A stretch of 64,000 nucleotides of DNA from Thalassobacillus sp043497085 (GCA_043497085.1 JBIEKI010000008.1); one strand, 5' to 3'; positions 41,541 to 50,726 are shown, counted from the stretch's first letter. Numbers and translations are program-made. Notes: generated from the sequence alone by a model not told the origin.

Positions 41541-42353
41541 TTATTTATCCTCTTTTTCAAGACGCGATTTGGTTGGATCACAATCCGGATACTTTGAAGC
41601 AGTGGATTGCGCCACCTTGAATAGGTAGTAGCATTCTTCCCGAAACATATGGTCTGCCATCAGAGCTGTAAAGGAACTTAAAGCCTCGTCCGTTAACTCC
41701 ATTTCTTCCAGTTCCTTCAAAAATGTCTGAAACAATTTCATTTCGACTTTCGTTTCGTTATTGAAACGTGTCAATGCGGGAAAGGATTCGATATTAGCTC
41801 GCAAATACCCCGTCATTTCTACTGATTTCAAATACAAATCATTGAACGTTTGACGAAAGGCATCGCTCTGTTTTTTAATTTGCTGTTCGGTTGCATCCAT
41901 TGTGTCATTGATCGCCCCGGCATGGCCGGAAGCATCTAAAAGCCATAACATATGGTGATGGAGCTCATGAAAAACGGGCGGCTCCTTCCTTTTCCCCAGA
42001 TAACCAATCACAAGCAGGTATTCTTCCAGCTCATTAACCATGTGGTTAATAAAAGTAGGTGTCAAATGAATGCCAATCTTTCCTTCCAGTGACCTTTGGA
42101 TGAGTGATAGCTTATACACTCGGAAGTTTCGCGCGTGTTCTCCTGCCTTTTTAGTGAATGTTTTAGCTTCCTCAAAGGACAAATTTTTGGACTTAGCTCC
42201 CATTTCGTCAAATATAGTAATGAACTGCTTTGTTTTTTCTATGTCTTCCGTTTCAGACGGATAAAGCGAGTCACGGATGAAACGGGCATGGTCTCCTAAT
42301 ATCTGCAGCCAAAAAGCATGTTCAAACTGAGCAGCTTCCAGATAAGTTCTCAA
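41541..42353 (-). CDS. DUF2935 ferritin-like protein
   Basis: 270-aa all-helical protein with two similar four-helix halves, each opening with an E..H..F/W pattern (FEHAFWLQILGDHARFI in the first; FHELHHHMLWLLDASGHA in the second). DUF2935 proteins are widespread in spore-formers; a metal site is predicted but function is not known. It is separated by 66 bases from the DUF421 gene on the same strand and may share its transcript. Confidence 0.82.
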   Translation of the reverse strand: MRTYLEAAQFEHAFWLQILGDHARFIRDSLYPSETEDIEKTKQFITIFDEMGAKSKNLSFEEAKTFTKKAGEHARNFRVYKLSLIQRSLEGKIGIHLTPTFINHMVNELEEYLLVIGYLGKRKEPPVFHELHHHMLWLLDASGHAGAINDTMDATEQQIKKQSDAFRQTFNDLYLKSVEMTGYLRANIESFPALTRFNNETKVEMKLFQTFLKELEEMELTDEALSSFTALMADHMFREECYYLFKVAQSTASKYPDCDPTKSRLEKEDK

Positions 42354-42419
42354 AAAAACCCCTCCTGATGGATAGTCCTCTTTATACCTATTCAGAAAGG
42401 GGAAGCTTTATTTTCTTTT

Positions 42420-43052
42420 TTATTGGAACTCTTGAGGCGGATCTTCGGTATGACCCTGTTGCGATACTTCTGTAAAAATATCCTTTTGCATGGCAGGCGC
42501 TGGATTACTGGCAGTATAAGCAGCCGTTGTTCCAAGCTGGCCAAGCTGCTGTTTCAATGCCAACACTTCCATTTTCAAACTGTCTATATCCCCTTTTGTC
42601 GCTGGCTGTTTTTGCTGCTTCAACTCTACACCCAGTTGTCCATTCGGTTCTATCGTGGCATAGGCGACATCGTTGATATCAGTGACACTATTTTGCCTAA
42701 GCTTCATTTCCAATTGATCAACCGTCAGCCGCAGTTTTTTCAGTCTATCAATCTGGAGCTCTCCATTTTCAATGACAACCTTGGAACTGCCAGTAATGAA
42801 TTTTTCTAATGGATTTGCCTTTACTTGTACATACTCCATGACTAATAACGTCAAAACCAGGGTAAGACCGACAATTAGTGTGGTCCAGATATTTTTTCCA
42901 ACAATCGGCTGGATGAGCAATGAGCCGATTCCAATCATAATGACTACTTGAGCCAGGGTCATCTGTGAAATCGATTTCCGCCCGGCTACCCTTAGTAGCA
43001 GCGTTCCACCGACTACCACGACAACTGCTTTCCATAGCAAATCAAAATCCAT
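42420..43052 (-). CDS. DUF421 membrane protein (YetF family)
   Basis: 210-aa protein: three membrane helices in the first 85 residues (FDLLWKAVVVVVGGTLLLR, VVIMIGIGSLLIQ, TTLIVGLTLVLTLLVMEY), then the DUF421 domain (GSSKVVIENGELQ ... LRQNSVTDINDVAYATIEPNGQLGVE). Members of this family in Bacilli (YetF, YfjS-like) occur in membranes of cells and spores; some affect germination. I choose ATG 43052 because GAGGGAT lies 8 bases before it. Confidence 0.85.
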   Translation of the reverse strand: MDFDLLWKAVVVVVGGTLLLRVAGRKSISQMTLAQVVIMIGIGSLLIQPIVGKNIWTTLIVGLTLVLTLLVMEYVQVKANPLEKFITGSSKVVIENGELQIDRLKKLRLTVDQLEMKLRQNSVTDINDVAYATIEPNGQLGVELKQQKQPATKGDIDSLKMEVLALKQQLGQLGTTAAYTASNPAPAMQKDIFTEVSQQGHTEDPPQEFQ

Positions 43053-43164
43053 GTATAAATCCCTCATTTCTCGCTAGTTCATTAATCGTTAGTTTGTGCA
43101 AATTGGCTTCCAGGCATTCTGTCTTTTCATAAAGCTTCTGTTAAAAGTTGTGAACTTTTTCATA

Positions 43165-43345
43165 AGCTGCTTATTCAACTAAAGGGCCGTAAAGTCGAAG
43201 ACTTTATTTCGAGATATTATTGGAGTTTAGGGGCTCCAGGAAACGATTCGCTTTCCGTGGGCGTGTGCTGAGTCTCCTCAGGCTACGCCTTGCGGGGCCT
43301 CAGCTATCACTCAGCTCCCACAGGAGTCTCACCGTTTCCTTACGC
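43165..43345 (-). repeat. R1 structured repeat, copy B (reversed)
   Basis: Tail (GCTTATTCAACTAAAGGGCC, AAGTCGAAGACTT) followed by a core that opens GGAAACGATTCGCTTTCC and closes CAGGAGTCTCACCGTTTCC (43239-43338). It is the reverse of copy C at 43510. The core ends themselves pair. With copy C it fills the gene-free stretch 43053-43796. Confidence 0.75.
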
Positions 43346-43499
43346 CCCTTGCCATAATAGAAAGTTCTCGAAATCACACTTGTGAAAACCGCCCATAATA
43401 TTAGAAAGAAAACTATGGCTCGTTTTATAAATGCGTCAATATGAAGGTTTAAGCTACATACTTTCTCTTTTTGAAGGGGCCGTGTAGTACAAAACTGGC

Positions 43500-43700
43500 T
43501 GGATGGGAAGGGAAACGGCGAGACTCCCGCGGGAGAAGGGGCTAGGCGAGATCCCGCAGGGCGAAGCCTGAGGAAGCTTGCCAGGTCCCCGCAGGAAAGC
43601 GAGTCGTTTCCAAGACCATCCCATTCCTCTCATGGTAACGGCCACAACTATCTCGAAACTGAGTCTTCAAGCAAAGGGAGCCTTAACTGTAAAGTCATAT
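43500..43700 (+). repeat. R1 structured repeat, copy C
   Basis: Core 43510-43611 begins GGGAAACGGCGAGACTCCCG and ends GAAAGCGAGTCGTTTCC; outer arms GGATGGGAA and CCATCCCATTCC also pair. The tail CTCGAAACTGAGTCTTCAAG follows. It is head-to-head with copy B, 170 bases away, so the two could form a very long hairpin. The 63-aa frame within it is spurious. Confidence 0.75.
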
Positions 43701-43796
43701 TGCCTTCTATTTTGATGTTTTAGCAGAACCCTTTCTTATTAAGCAACATCCTGCATATAAATGTAGTGAACCTGTCCAAAATGAAGGGGTTATCGT

Positions 43797-44384
43797 ATGA
43801 AGGAACTGATTGAAAAAGGAATCATCATTATCATTGGCAGTGCATGCCTGGCATTCGGGATCAACTTTTTCTTAGTACCAGATCATGTACTTGATGGGGG
43901 CGTCATTGGTATCGGATTGATTTTTCATTATTTGTGGGGATTGGAAACGGGCTTGACCATTCTATTTGTCAGCATTCCGATCTTTTTGATCGCCTGGTTC
44001 AAGTATCGAAATTATTTTTATAACAGCCTGCATGGTTTATTGATATCCTCTTTTTTCATCGATCTATTTTATTGGCTGAGAAATTTCCATTTAGCTCTCG
44101 ACCCTGCCCTTAGTTCGATGATTGGCGGGGCTTTCGTAGGTGGTGGTATCGGGCTGATGCTTCGTTACCAGACAAGCACGGGAGGAACAGACTTGCTGGC
44201 ACAGATGGTCGCTGATGTTTTAAAAATCAATGTCGGTTTTGCCATTTTCACCATCGACCTTGGAGTCATTTTGTTAGGAGGATGGCTTTTTTCTTCGCAG
44301 ACCCTGCTGCTTTCCGCTATCACTATACTGGTGGTAGCCATGACAACCATGCTTTTCACTTCCCGTCCTACTCTCAAAAGTTGA
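43797..44384 (+). CDS. YitT-family membrane protein
   Basis: 195-aa protein with five or six helices matching the YitT membrane domain (GINFFLVPDHVLDGGVIGIGLI near residue 23; RYQTSTGGTDLLAQM near residue 121). It ends before the cytosolic DUF2179 domain found in most members, so it is the short form. Function of the family is unknown. GAAGGGG precedes the ATG. It is followed by the amidohydrolase gene after 42 bases. Confidence 0.85.
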   Translation: MKELIEKGIIIIIGSACLAFGINFFLVPDHVLDGGVIGIGLIFHYLWGLETGLTILFVSIPIFLIAWFKYRNYFYNSLHGLLISSFFIDLFYWLRNFHLALDPALSSMIGGAFVGGGIGLMLRYQTSTGGTDLLAQMVADVLKINVGFAIFTIDLGVILLGGWLFSSQTLLLSAITILVVAMTTMLFTSRPTLKS

Positions 44385-44426
44385 ATATGGTAGAATTAAA
44401 AATGGATAATTTTTCCCCAGAGAGAG

Positions 44427-45191
44427 GTGGACCTCATTCGAATCTTTGATGCGCACGTACATATCATCGACCCTCGTTTTCCATTGATTGAAAATCAGGG
44501 TTATCTGCCAAAGCCTTTCACCTGTGAAGACTATCAGAAGCGGACGACACAATGGGACTTAGCCGGAGGTGCTGTTGTGTCAGGTTCTTTTCAGGGGTTT
44601 GACCAACAGTATTTAAAAAATGCCCTTCAACTTTTGGGCAATAGATTCGTTGGAGTAACCCAGCTTCCAGTAGATACAACGGACGAGGAAATACTATCGT
44701 TGGATGAAGACGGAATAAAAGCGGTCCGCTTTAATGTTAAACGCGGAGGACCTGGGGTGCTCGCACATTTAGAATCATTTGCTCACCGGATTTATGACCT
44801 CGCGGGCTGGCATGTGGAATTATATATCGAATCAAAAAACCTGCCAGAAATCGAGCATACGCTTAAAACGCTCCCCGCTGTTTCCATCGATCACCTTGGC
44901 CTGACGGAATCTGGTTTTGATACGTTACTGAACCTCGTTTCGCATGGCGTGAAAGTTAAAGCGACCGGGTTCGGCAGGGTCAATATCGATGTAGCACAAG
45001 CCTTACAAGCAATAGTCCACGTGAATCCTGATGCATTGATGTTCGGCACCGACCTCCCTTCCACCCGTGCCCCCCGTCCTTTTTGTGATACGGATATTGA
45101 ACTCATCCAGGAGACCTTGGGAGAAGAACTTGCCGAGAAAGTATTATATTCCAATGCAGCAGATTGGTATTTAAAAAAGGAGTTGAAATGA
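44427..45191 (+). CDS. TIM-barrel amidohydrolase
   Basis: About 250-aa metal-dependent hydrolase of the amidohydrolase-2 group: IFDAHVHIID (HxH) at the N-terminus, AVSIDHLGL on strand 6, and MFGTDLPS with the catalytic aspartate near residue 210. Substrate unknown, often a lactone or carboxylated ring. The GTG at 44427 overlaps the AGAGAGG ribosome site. ATT at 44436 has ideal spacing and would give MRIFDAHVHII, the typical beginning for the family. It has 13 bases to the next gene. Confidence 0.83.
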   Translation: MDLIRIFDAHVHIIDPRFPLIENQGYLPKPFTCEDYQKRTTQWDLAGGAVVSGSFQGFDQQYLKNALQLLGNRFVGVTQLPVDTTDEEILSLDEDGIKAVRFNVKRGGPGVLAHLESFAHRIYDLAGWHVELYIESKNLPEIEHTLKTLPAVSIDHLGLTESGFDTLLNLVSHGVKVKATGFGRVNIDVAQALQAIVHVNPDALMFGTDLPSTRAPRPFCDTDIELIQETLGEELAEKVLYSNAADWYLKKELK

Positions 45192-45204
45192 AAGGAAGAA
45201 TCAT

Positions 45205-46152
45205 ATGAAGAAAAAAATCTTATGGCTGGGGATGGCTCTGGCCCTTCTTAGCTGGCTGGGTAACAGTATTTACTTTTCCATAAACCAGCTGGAGACACCG
45301 ATTATACTGAAACAATACCAGGAAATTGAACAAGGCGAAAACACACCTCTTCAAGTCCAATACATAACCAACCGTCACAAGCCTGTTGAGATCACTAGTG
45401 TTGAGCTGCCCGGCCTGATTACCTCTCCCGCCCAGCATAACTATTCAGGAACGTTTGTGGACGATGGAAATCCTGGCCAGTCCGTTTTGCAGCAATTCAG
45501 ACACCATACACTTAAAGCCTTCTCTTTTAATATTGAGCACAATCAATTAAAAGAAATGCTGGATAAAAACGGGAAGTTTGAATTCCAGCAAGCGACTGTA
45601 TTTTTTTCTGACGGAACAAGCCAACAAGTGGATCTTGGTAACATCAATTTTGTAAAAATAAATCATGATGATACCTTTAGCCATATGGCAAGCAGCAGTT
45701 CCAATCAAAATGAAGATGGCCTGCTGATGAAAACAGAGCGTACTTTCACATTACAGAAGCTCTACTATCCTTTTGAGGATCAGCTACACGAAGCTTTTCA
45801 AGTGAATATTGCCGATGATCAAAATCTACTTGCCTCTCTTTATACTGACATGACAGCTAAGGAACCTCCTGCCTCGGGATCGGGAGAACGCGTGCTTGAG
45901 GGAACCAGCATCACAGATTACCCTCTGCCTGTAGACTTTGACAAAGGAGATTGGCTGCAAATCTCCAGCCGTTTTGATTTTGGAAGAGAAGATCCAAATC
46001 GTTTTCACCGCTATCGCTTTCCTATCAGAGCTATCGCAGAGACAGAAGATGGGGAATCCACGATGCCTACCAGTATCGCTCAGTATGAACCCAATTTGGA
46101 ACAGGAAGATATAGACGAACTTATCAAACGCCATAAGGAGGACAGCCAATGA
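45205..46152 (+). CDS. Membrane-anchored exoprotein, unknown function
   Basis: 315-aa protein with an N-terminal signal-anchor (residues 5-25) and an extracellular domain rich in beta-strand pattern. Repeated NxHKPVEITSVELPGL-like phrases hint at an immunoglobulin-like fold. I do not recognise the family. Its last four bases overlap the start of the next gene (ATGA), a membrane protein; the two are probably partners. AAAGGAAG precedes the ATG. Confidence 0.7.
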   Translation: MKKKILWLGMALALLSWLGNSIYFSINQLETPIILKQYQEIEQGENTPLQVQYITNRHKPVEITSVELPGLITSPAQHNYSGTFVDDGNPGQSVLQQFRHHTLKAFSFNIEHNQLKEMLDKNGKFEFQQATVFFSDGTSQQVDLGNINFVKINHDDTFSHMASSSSNQNEDGLLMKTERTFTLQKLYYPFEDQLHEAFQVNIADDQNLLASLYTDMTAKEPPASGSGERVLEGTSITDYPLPVDFDKGDWLQISSRFDFGREDPNRFHRYRFPIRAIAETEDGESTMPTSIAQYEPNLEQEDIDELIKRHKEDSQ

Positions 46153-46736
46153 CCGAGCAATCTTTCGGACGTATCTTTGTTGGGTTTTTATTAGTTTTTC
46201 TCGAAATACATATCCTCGCGTTTGATATCTTAGCTGATCCTGTTGGCTACTTGTTAATTGCTTCAGGGATCATCACCCTTCAGGAACACACAGGGGGATA
46301 TGAAAAGCTGCACAAATTAGCGTATGGTCTTGCAATACTAACAATTCCTACAGTCTTCATCCAAAACACCAATGATCCATATGGCATGGATTACCTGATC
46401 GTATATACAGGGTATACACTGCTGCTTGGCTTAATCAAAATCATGCTTGTCTATTACTTGCTTACAGGAATGACCGAATCCGCAAGAAAATATGGGTGGC
46501 TGGACGGTGAGCGACGCGCTAAAAAAGTGTTGAACCTTTACCTTCCGATTGCACTCGTTGGGGCAGTAGCTCAGACATTCATGATTAATTCGTACGGTGA
46601 ATGGACACCGATTTTTATCATGATTACCGTTATTCTGCATCTAATTGCTGAGATTGCTTTACTGGTTGTACTCTTTTCATTCCGAAACCATTTTCCTACT
46701 GACCTTCCAGATGAACTTACTGAGTCGCATGGGTAA
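46149..46736 (+). CDS. Polytopic membrane protein, unknown function
   Basis: 195-aa protein with about six hydrophobic segments (for example FVGFLLVFLEIHILAFDI, VGYLLIASGIITL, LIVYTGYTLLLGLIKIMLVYY). No signature motif is seen. It overlaps the exoprotein gene upstream by ATGA, so both should be made together. It may be a membrane partner or anchor for that protein. A good terminator follows. Confidence 0.7.
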   Translation: MTEQSFGRIFVGFLLVFLEIHILAFDILADPVGYLLIASGIITLQEHTGGYEKLHKLAYGLAILTIPTVFIQNTNDPYGMDYLIVYTGYTLLLGLIKIMLVYYLLTGMTESARKYGWLDGERRAKKVLNLYLPIALVGAVAQTFMINSYGEWTPIFIMITVILHLIAEIALLVVLFSFRNHFPTDLPDELTESHG

Positions 46737-46765
46737 ACTGAACAAACGTTTGACCAAATCCTATA

Positions 46766-46795
46766 AAAGAGCCTGGATTGCTCCAGGCTCTTTTT
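46766..46795 (+). terminator. Terminator after the exoprotein/membrane pair
   Basis: AAAAGAGCCTGG / CCAGGCTCTTTT stem with a 5-base loop and a T run. Confidence 0.85.
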
Positions 46796-46912
46796 AAGTA
46801 GGCTCGATATTTTGATGTTACGATCGAAAAAGCCGAAAATAGCTCGAAAATTTGTCGAACAGTACGATACTTCTGTACCTGGTGTGAAAACCTTGATTAG
46901 TGCACGAGTGAA

Positions 46913-47713
46913 TTAGCGCATGACACTTCCACCGGAAATTTTCACGGACTCGCCGACAATGTTTTCAGCTGCATCGCTCAGTAAAAAGACAATCGTATTA
47001 GCAACTTCTTCCGCTTTCGTAATCCGGCCTGAAGGTATCCCCTCTTCTACCACCTTCATTTGTTCTTCAAAACCTCGGCCTTCACGCTCTCCTTTTTTCT
47101 TGATGGCGTTGAGCCCCATTGAGGTATCAACAAAACCCGGGCAAACCGCATTGACACGGACATTCTCCTCAATCGCCTCATGCGCAAATGCTTGTGTAAA
47201 ACCTGTTACCGCAAACTTCGATGCGCTGTAAGCGGAATTTCCTTTTGTTCCTCTCAGGCCAGATAAAGAAGATAAGTTTACGATAGCCCCCGCTTCTGCT
47301 TTTCGCATCGTTTCATATACTAATTGTGTCAAAAGCACGGTTGAGGTGTAATTGAGCTCCATAATTTTCCTCATCTCTTCTTCCGGTAAATCTTTGACTG
47401 GCCCTCCCCCACCGATTCCGGCAGAGTTGACTAATCCATCAATCCTTCCATTTACCTCATTAGCTTCCTCAACTAAATGTCTTCGATCTTCGTCCTTAGT
47501 CAGATCGGCTTTTTGTATAAAAACTTTCGCATCAGTGGTAATTTCCTCACAGGCTTGCTTCAACTCTTCCAATTTTTCTTCATTGCGGCCGGTAATCGTA
47601 ACGGCAGCACCAGCCTGTACTGCCGCCTTTGCTGTTTCAAAACCGATTCCGCCGGTCGCTCCAGTAACTAAAATATGTCTCCCCTGTAATGCATCTTCTT
47701 TAAAAATAAACAT
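46913..47713 (-). CDS. Short-chain dehydrogenase/reductase
   Basis: 266-aa Rossmann enzyme. Cofactor motif TGATGGIG (17-24), NSAG (96-99), catalytic serine near 148-149, and YSASK (Y162, K166) are all present; the C-terminus has the SDR pattern for Gram-positives (VCPGFVDTSMG). It resembles FabG-like 3-oxoacyl reductases, but no lipid genes are adjacent. The arginine after the second strand in TGRNEEK suggests NADP(H). ATG 47713 has GGAGGGG upstream. Confidence 0.87.
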   Translation of the reverse strand: MFIFKEDALQGRHILVTGATGGIGFETAKAAVQAGAAVTITGRNEEKLEELKQACEEITTDAKVFIQKADLTKDEDRRHLVEEANEVNGRIDGLVNSAGIGGGGPVKDLPEEEMRKIMELNYTSTVLLTQLVYETMRKAEAGAIVNLSSLSGLRGTKGNSAYSASKFAVTGFTQAFAHEAIEENVRVNAVCPGFVDTSMGLNAIKKKGEREGRGFEEQMKVVEEGIPSGRITKAEEVANTIVFLLSDAAENIVGESVKISGGSVMR

Positions 47714-47873
47714 ATAAACCCCTCCAATCATATCTATGTACTTGCTTACCCTTTCCTATAACACTATTAACACGATGATAATTCATAAAATAGTAAGATT
47801 TTAAAGGTGCTTCTCCTATTACACTTCGATATACTAAGGGATGAATTATATTTTTAGAGATGGGGAATCGACA

Positions 47874-48404
47874 TTGAATATCAATAAAGAATTCAACTAT
47901 GTGCCATGGGTGGTAGGCTTATCAATCGCAATCAACTTGATAGTCGTAGCCCTGTTGTTTGTACCAAAAATAGACAGTGGTACCAGCTTTGACATTACCT
48001 TACTGCCGCTTCTCAATGCGATTTTGAATTCCTTCACATTTGTATTTCTGCTGGCAGCATTATTTATGATTTTACGAAAAAATGTTACCTGGCATAAACG
48101 GTTCATATTCGCAGCATTCACATCCACCGCATTGTTCCTTGTATCTTATCTGACCTATCACTCGATGGCTTCCTCCACTTCCTACGGGGGAGAAGGAATA
48201 TTGCAGACAATCTATTACTTTATATTGATTACTCATATTATTTTAGCAGCGGTGATTGTTCCATTAGCTTTACTCACTCTTTTCCGTGGACTTGCTATGA
48301 AAGTAGACAAGCATCGTAAAATCGCCAGATGGACGATGCCCCTCTGGTTATATGTAAGTCTCACAGGAGTTATTGTTTACCTGATGATTTCACCTTATTA
48401 TTGA
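47874..48404 (+). CDS. DUF420 membrane protein (CtaM/YozB-like)
   Basis: 176-aa protein with five helices of the DUF420 family; homologues CtaM/YozB are needed to mature haem-copper terminal oxidases. Conserved histidines are in FMILRKNVTWHKRFI, SYLTYHSMASSTSY, YYFILITHIILAA and KVDKHRKIARWT. The TTG at 47874 follows GATGGGGA at 7 bases and is preferred over the ATG at 47841 without a ribosome site. No oxidase genes are in the window. Confidence 0.82.
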   Translation: MNINKEFNYVPWVVGLSIAINLIVVALLFVPKIDSGTSFDITLLPLLNAILNSFTFVFLLAALFMILRKNVTWHKRFIFAAFTSTALFLVSYLTYHSMASSTSYGGEGILQTIYYFILITHIILAAVIVPLALLTLFRGLAMKVDKHRKIARWTMPLWLYVSLTGVIVYLMISPYY

Positions 48405-48407
48405 ACA

Positions 48408-48656
48408 AAAGCGCAAGCGCCTTGCTAGTAATGACGTTCGACTAAAAACGGCACGTCCTCAAAAAAGACTTTGTCTTTTTCTGCGAAGTACATTCTAAGA
48501 AGTAGTTCTAGTGTGCCGACGTCGAACTGACCTGCATCCTCGAAAAAGAAAACCGCTTTTTCTTCGTGCGATGTAGTTCTAAGAAGCTTTCCTTGTCCTG
48601 CAGGCCTCCGACAAGCTTAAAACAAACCTCGAGGGGGTAGGCGCTGGAACTGGATG
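48408..48656. repeat. R2 intergenic repeat, copy 2 (long)
   Basis: Begins AAAAGCGCAAGCGCC and ends GGCGCTGGAACTGGA, as copy 1 does. The 210-base interior has nested pairs such as GACGTTCGAC / GTCGAACTG and three blocks of the type AAAAAG...CTTTTT plus twice TTCTAAGAAG. Non-coding; with two hairpins it fills 48405-48740. Confidence 0.65.
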
Positions 48657-48661
48657 TAGCG

Positions 48662-48691
48662 AAAGCTTAGGGCCCTTCCCTAAGCTTTTTT
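48662..48691 (+). terminator. Intrinsic terminator
   Basis: AAAGCTTAGGG / CCCTAAGCTTT stem with a 5-base loop, then T run; plus-strand end of the DUF420 transcript. Confidence 0.8.
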
Positions 48692-48704
48692 ACATACAAA
48701 AATT

Positions 48705-48732
48705 GAGTGTAAGCCAACACTGGCCTACACTC
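48705..48732 (-). terminator. Terminator of the DUF1002 gene
   Basis: GAGTGTA-GCC / GGC-TACACTC stem with a 6-base loop; minus strand continues AATTTTTG. Confidence 0.75.
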
Positions 48733-48740
48733 GATGATAA

Positions 48741-49652
48741 TCATCCAAATATGCTGGTGAAGAAGTCAGACAGGGCCTGAACAATACGCTGCAGGAAAGT
48801 TGAAACTTTCTGCCAGAAGCCTTTATCGCCCAGCAGATCCTTCACACTTGAGGTGATATCCTCAAGCTGCTTTTGCACTTGGTCAAAGTTGATATTCAAT
48901 GCTCGCATCTTTTCAAAAAGGTTGATCAATAACTGTCGATCTTCCTCACTGAGCTCAATATTCAAGGATTGCAGCTTTTCATTGATAATCTGCTCGATTT
49001 CTTCCTTCGTTGCAGGGTTTTGAGCTGCCATTTCTTTTTTGATTTCAGTCAGCAGTTCACTGACTTTTTCTTTATCCACGCCCGACTTTTCGGCAAGTTC
49101 TGTGGCGACATCCAACTCTTCACTGGCGACTTCCATCCGGTCTTCATCCAGCTTAACGCCTTTAGAATCATAGGCTTTGTAAATACCGGTCAAAGCAGAA
49201 TGTCCCGTTACTTTTACAGGAGATGCCACATCGACAATCGCATCTTCTACACCCGCGGTCAACAAAGCATTGGCATACATTTCTTTAGTCACCGCTGTTA
49301 TATTATCGGGTGTCACAATATTGACTTTAAGGCCTTCCCCTTGTTCCTGGGGCGTTATTTTCACAGAAGAAAACATACGCGAATTCGGGTTACCATTAAT
49401 ATAATTGGCTATATCCTGTCCATCTACATAAAACTCATCTACATTTTCACGATTTTCCACCTCTAACAGGTTTCGAACTTCTTCTTCCTGAGCATCTGTC
49501 AATGTATCACCATAAACTACAATCGGTACTCCAAGCTTCTCGTTGATTCCCTGATCACTGCTGCCATCTGTAGAAGCAGACACAAACGGCGTCAACCCTG
49601 CTCCTGCCCAGATAACCAGTGCCATCATAATCAAACTTATACGTTTTAGCAT
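48741..49652 (-). CDS. ypuA: Secreted DUF1002 protein (YpuA-like)
   Basis: 303-aa exported protein. Signal peptide: KR, hydrophobic core (LIMMALVIWAGAGLTPF), cleavage after VSA. The DUF1002 domain (VVYGDTLTDAQEEEVRNLL to the TGIYKAYDS region) covers residues 42-170, followed by a predicted coiled, amphipathic C-terminal region. B. subtilis YpuA is the closest by architecture; its role in the envelope is unclear. Monocistronic. Confidence 0.82.
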   Translation of the reverse strand: MLKRISLIMMALVIWAGAGLTPFVSASTDGSSDQGINEKLGVPIVVYGDTLTDAQEEEVRNLLEVENRENVDEFYVDGQDIANYINGNPNSRMFSSVKITPQEQGEGLKVNIVTPDNITAVTKEMYANALLTAGVEDAIVDVASPVKVTGHSALTGIYKAYDSKGVKLDEDRMEVASEELDVATELAEKSGVDKEKVSELLTEIKKEMAAQNPATKEEIEQIINEKLQSLNIELSEEDRQLLINLFEKMRALNINFDQVQKQLEDITSSVKDLLGDKGFWQKVSTFLQRIVQALSDFFTSIFG

Positions 49653-49820
49653 AACTTCTTCTCCTTGTTTTCAGGATTATTCGTGCAAATCCTCTTGCAC
49701 ACCCCTATCATGTACTAATTATATCAAAGAGTAAATCGGTCTTGAGGCTTACCTACCTTTTTACCGCTGTGCTTATATACGAATGAAGGATAAAAAGGTT
49801 TCTTGTTTTTGAATTAGAGC

Positions 49821-50711
49821 TCAGTTCTCCATATTATATTTATCTGTGATCGCCTCTATAAATACTTCCACATTTTTGGATAACTCTCCTTCAGCAGGCA
49901 GCACACAAGAAAAAAAGCGATTCGGTGACTGAATGATCGGGAGACGGACCATAAGATCTTCACCGAATTTATTTTCTACGATGGATCGGGAAATGAAGGA
50001 TAACCCCAATCCATGCTGCACCGCCTGTACGACACCATGGTTACTGCCAATGGTAATCAATTTTTTTGCATTAATACTGTAAGCGCGAAATACGGCATCC
50101 ATAATATCTCTCGTCCCGGATCCTTCCTCCCTTCCTACCCATGTAAGTCCTTGCAGGTCACTTAATTTAAGGTTATTTATTTCACGGATTGGATGGCCCG
50201 GAGGTACGATTAATACCATTTCATCTTCTAAAAATGGGAACGAACGTAGTTCTTTCGATCTGACCTGACCTTCAACGAGGCCAACATCGAATTCATGTAA
50301 CAGCACAGAACGATTGATTTTTTCTGTATTTTCGATATATATCTGTAAATCGATATCCGGATAGTTGTGATCGAAGTCCTTTAATAAAGATGGCAGTATA
50401 TATTCACCAACTGTATAACTCGCACCGATCGTTAGCGATCCAGTCAACTGATTATGGTAGGAGAATATTTCTTCATGTGTCTTTTCAACGATACTCGCTA
50501 TTTGTTTGGCCCGCTGGTAAACAATCTCTCCAGTCGGTGTGACATGAAAATGTTTTGGAGAACGGTCAATTAATTTGGTTTGAAACAGTTCCTCAAGATT
50601 TTTAATATGCAGGCTGACGCTGGGCTGGGAGATGGAAAGGGCTTTGGCCGCTTTCGTAAAACTTTTCCCTTCAACTACAACTATCAACGTCCGCAGTGCC
50701 TCTAAATCCAT
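49821..50711 (-). CDS. LysR-family transcriptional regulator
   Basis: 296-aa regulator. The winged helix is residues 1-60 (LRTLIVVVEGKSFTKAAKALSISQPSVSLHIKNLE in parts) and the effector domain follows (GSLTIGASYTVGEYILPSLL, EEGSGTRDIMDAVF). It is divergent from a YeiH-type exporter, the usual arrangement in which LysR activates the neighbour. ATG 50711 with TAGGTGA before it is used rather than the ATG at 50726. Confidence 0.92.
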   Translation of the reverse strand: MDLEALRTLIVVVEGKSFTKAAKALSISQPSVSLHIKNLEELFQTKLIDRSPKHFHVTPTGEIVYQRAKQIASIVEKTHEEIFSYHNQLTGSLTIGASYTVGEYILPSLLKDFDHNYPDIDLQIYIENTEKINRSVLLHEFDVGLVEGQVRSKELRSFPFLEDEMVLIVPPGHPIREINNLKLSDLQGLTWVGREEGSGTRDIMDAVFRAYSINAKKLITIGSNHGVVQAVQHGLGLSFISRSIVENKFGEDLMVRLPIIQSPNRFFSCVLPAEGELSKNVEVFIEAITDKYNMEN

Positions 50712-50726
50712 AATTTCACCTACCAT

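Noticed and set aside
43454..43645. 63-aa reading frame
   Set aside because: It is within R1 copy C and reflects its GC-rich palindromic core.
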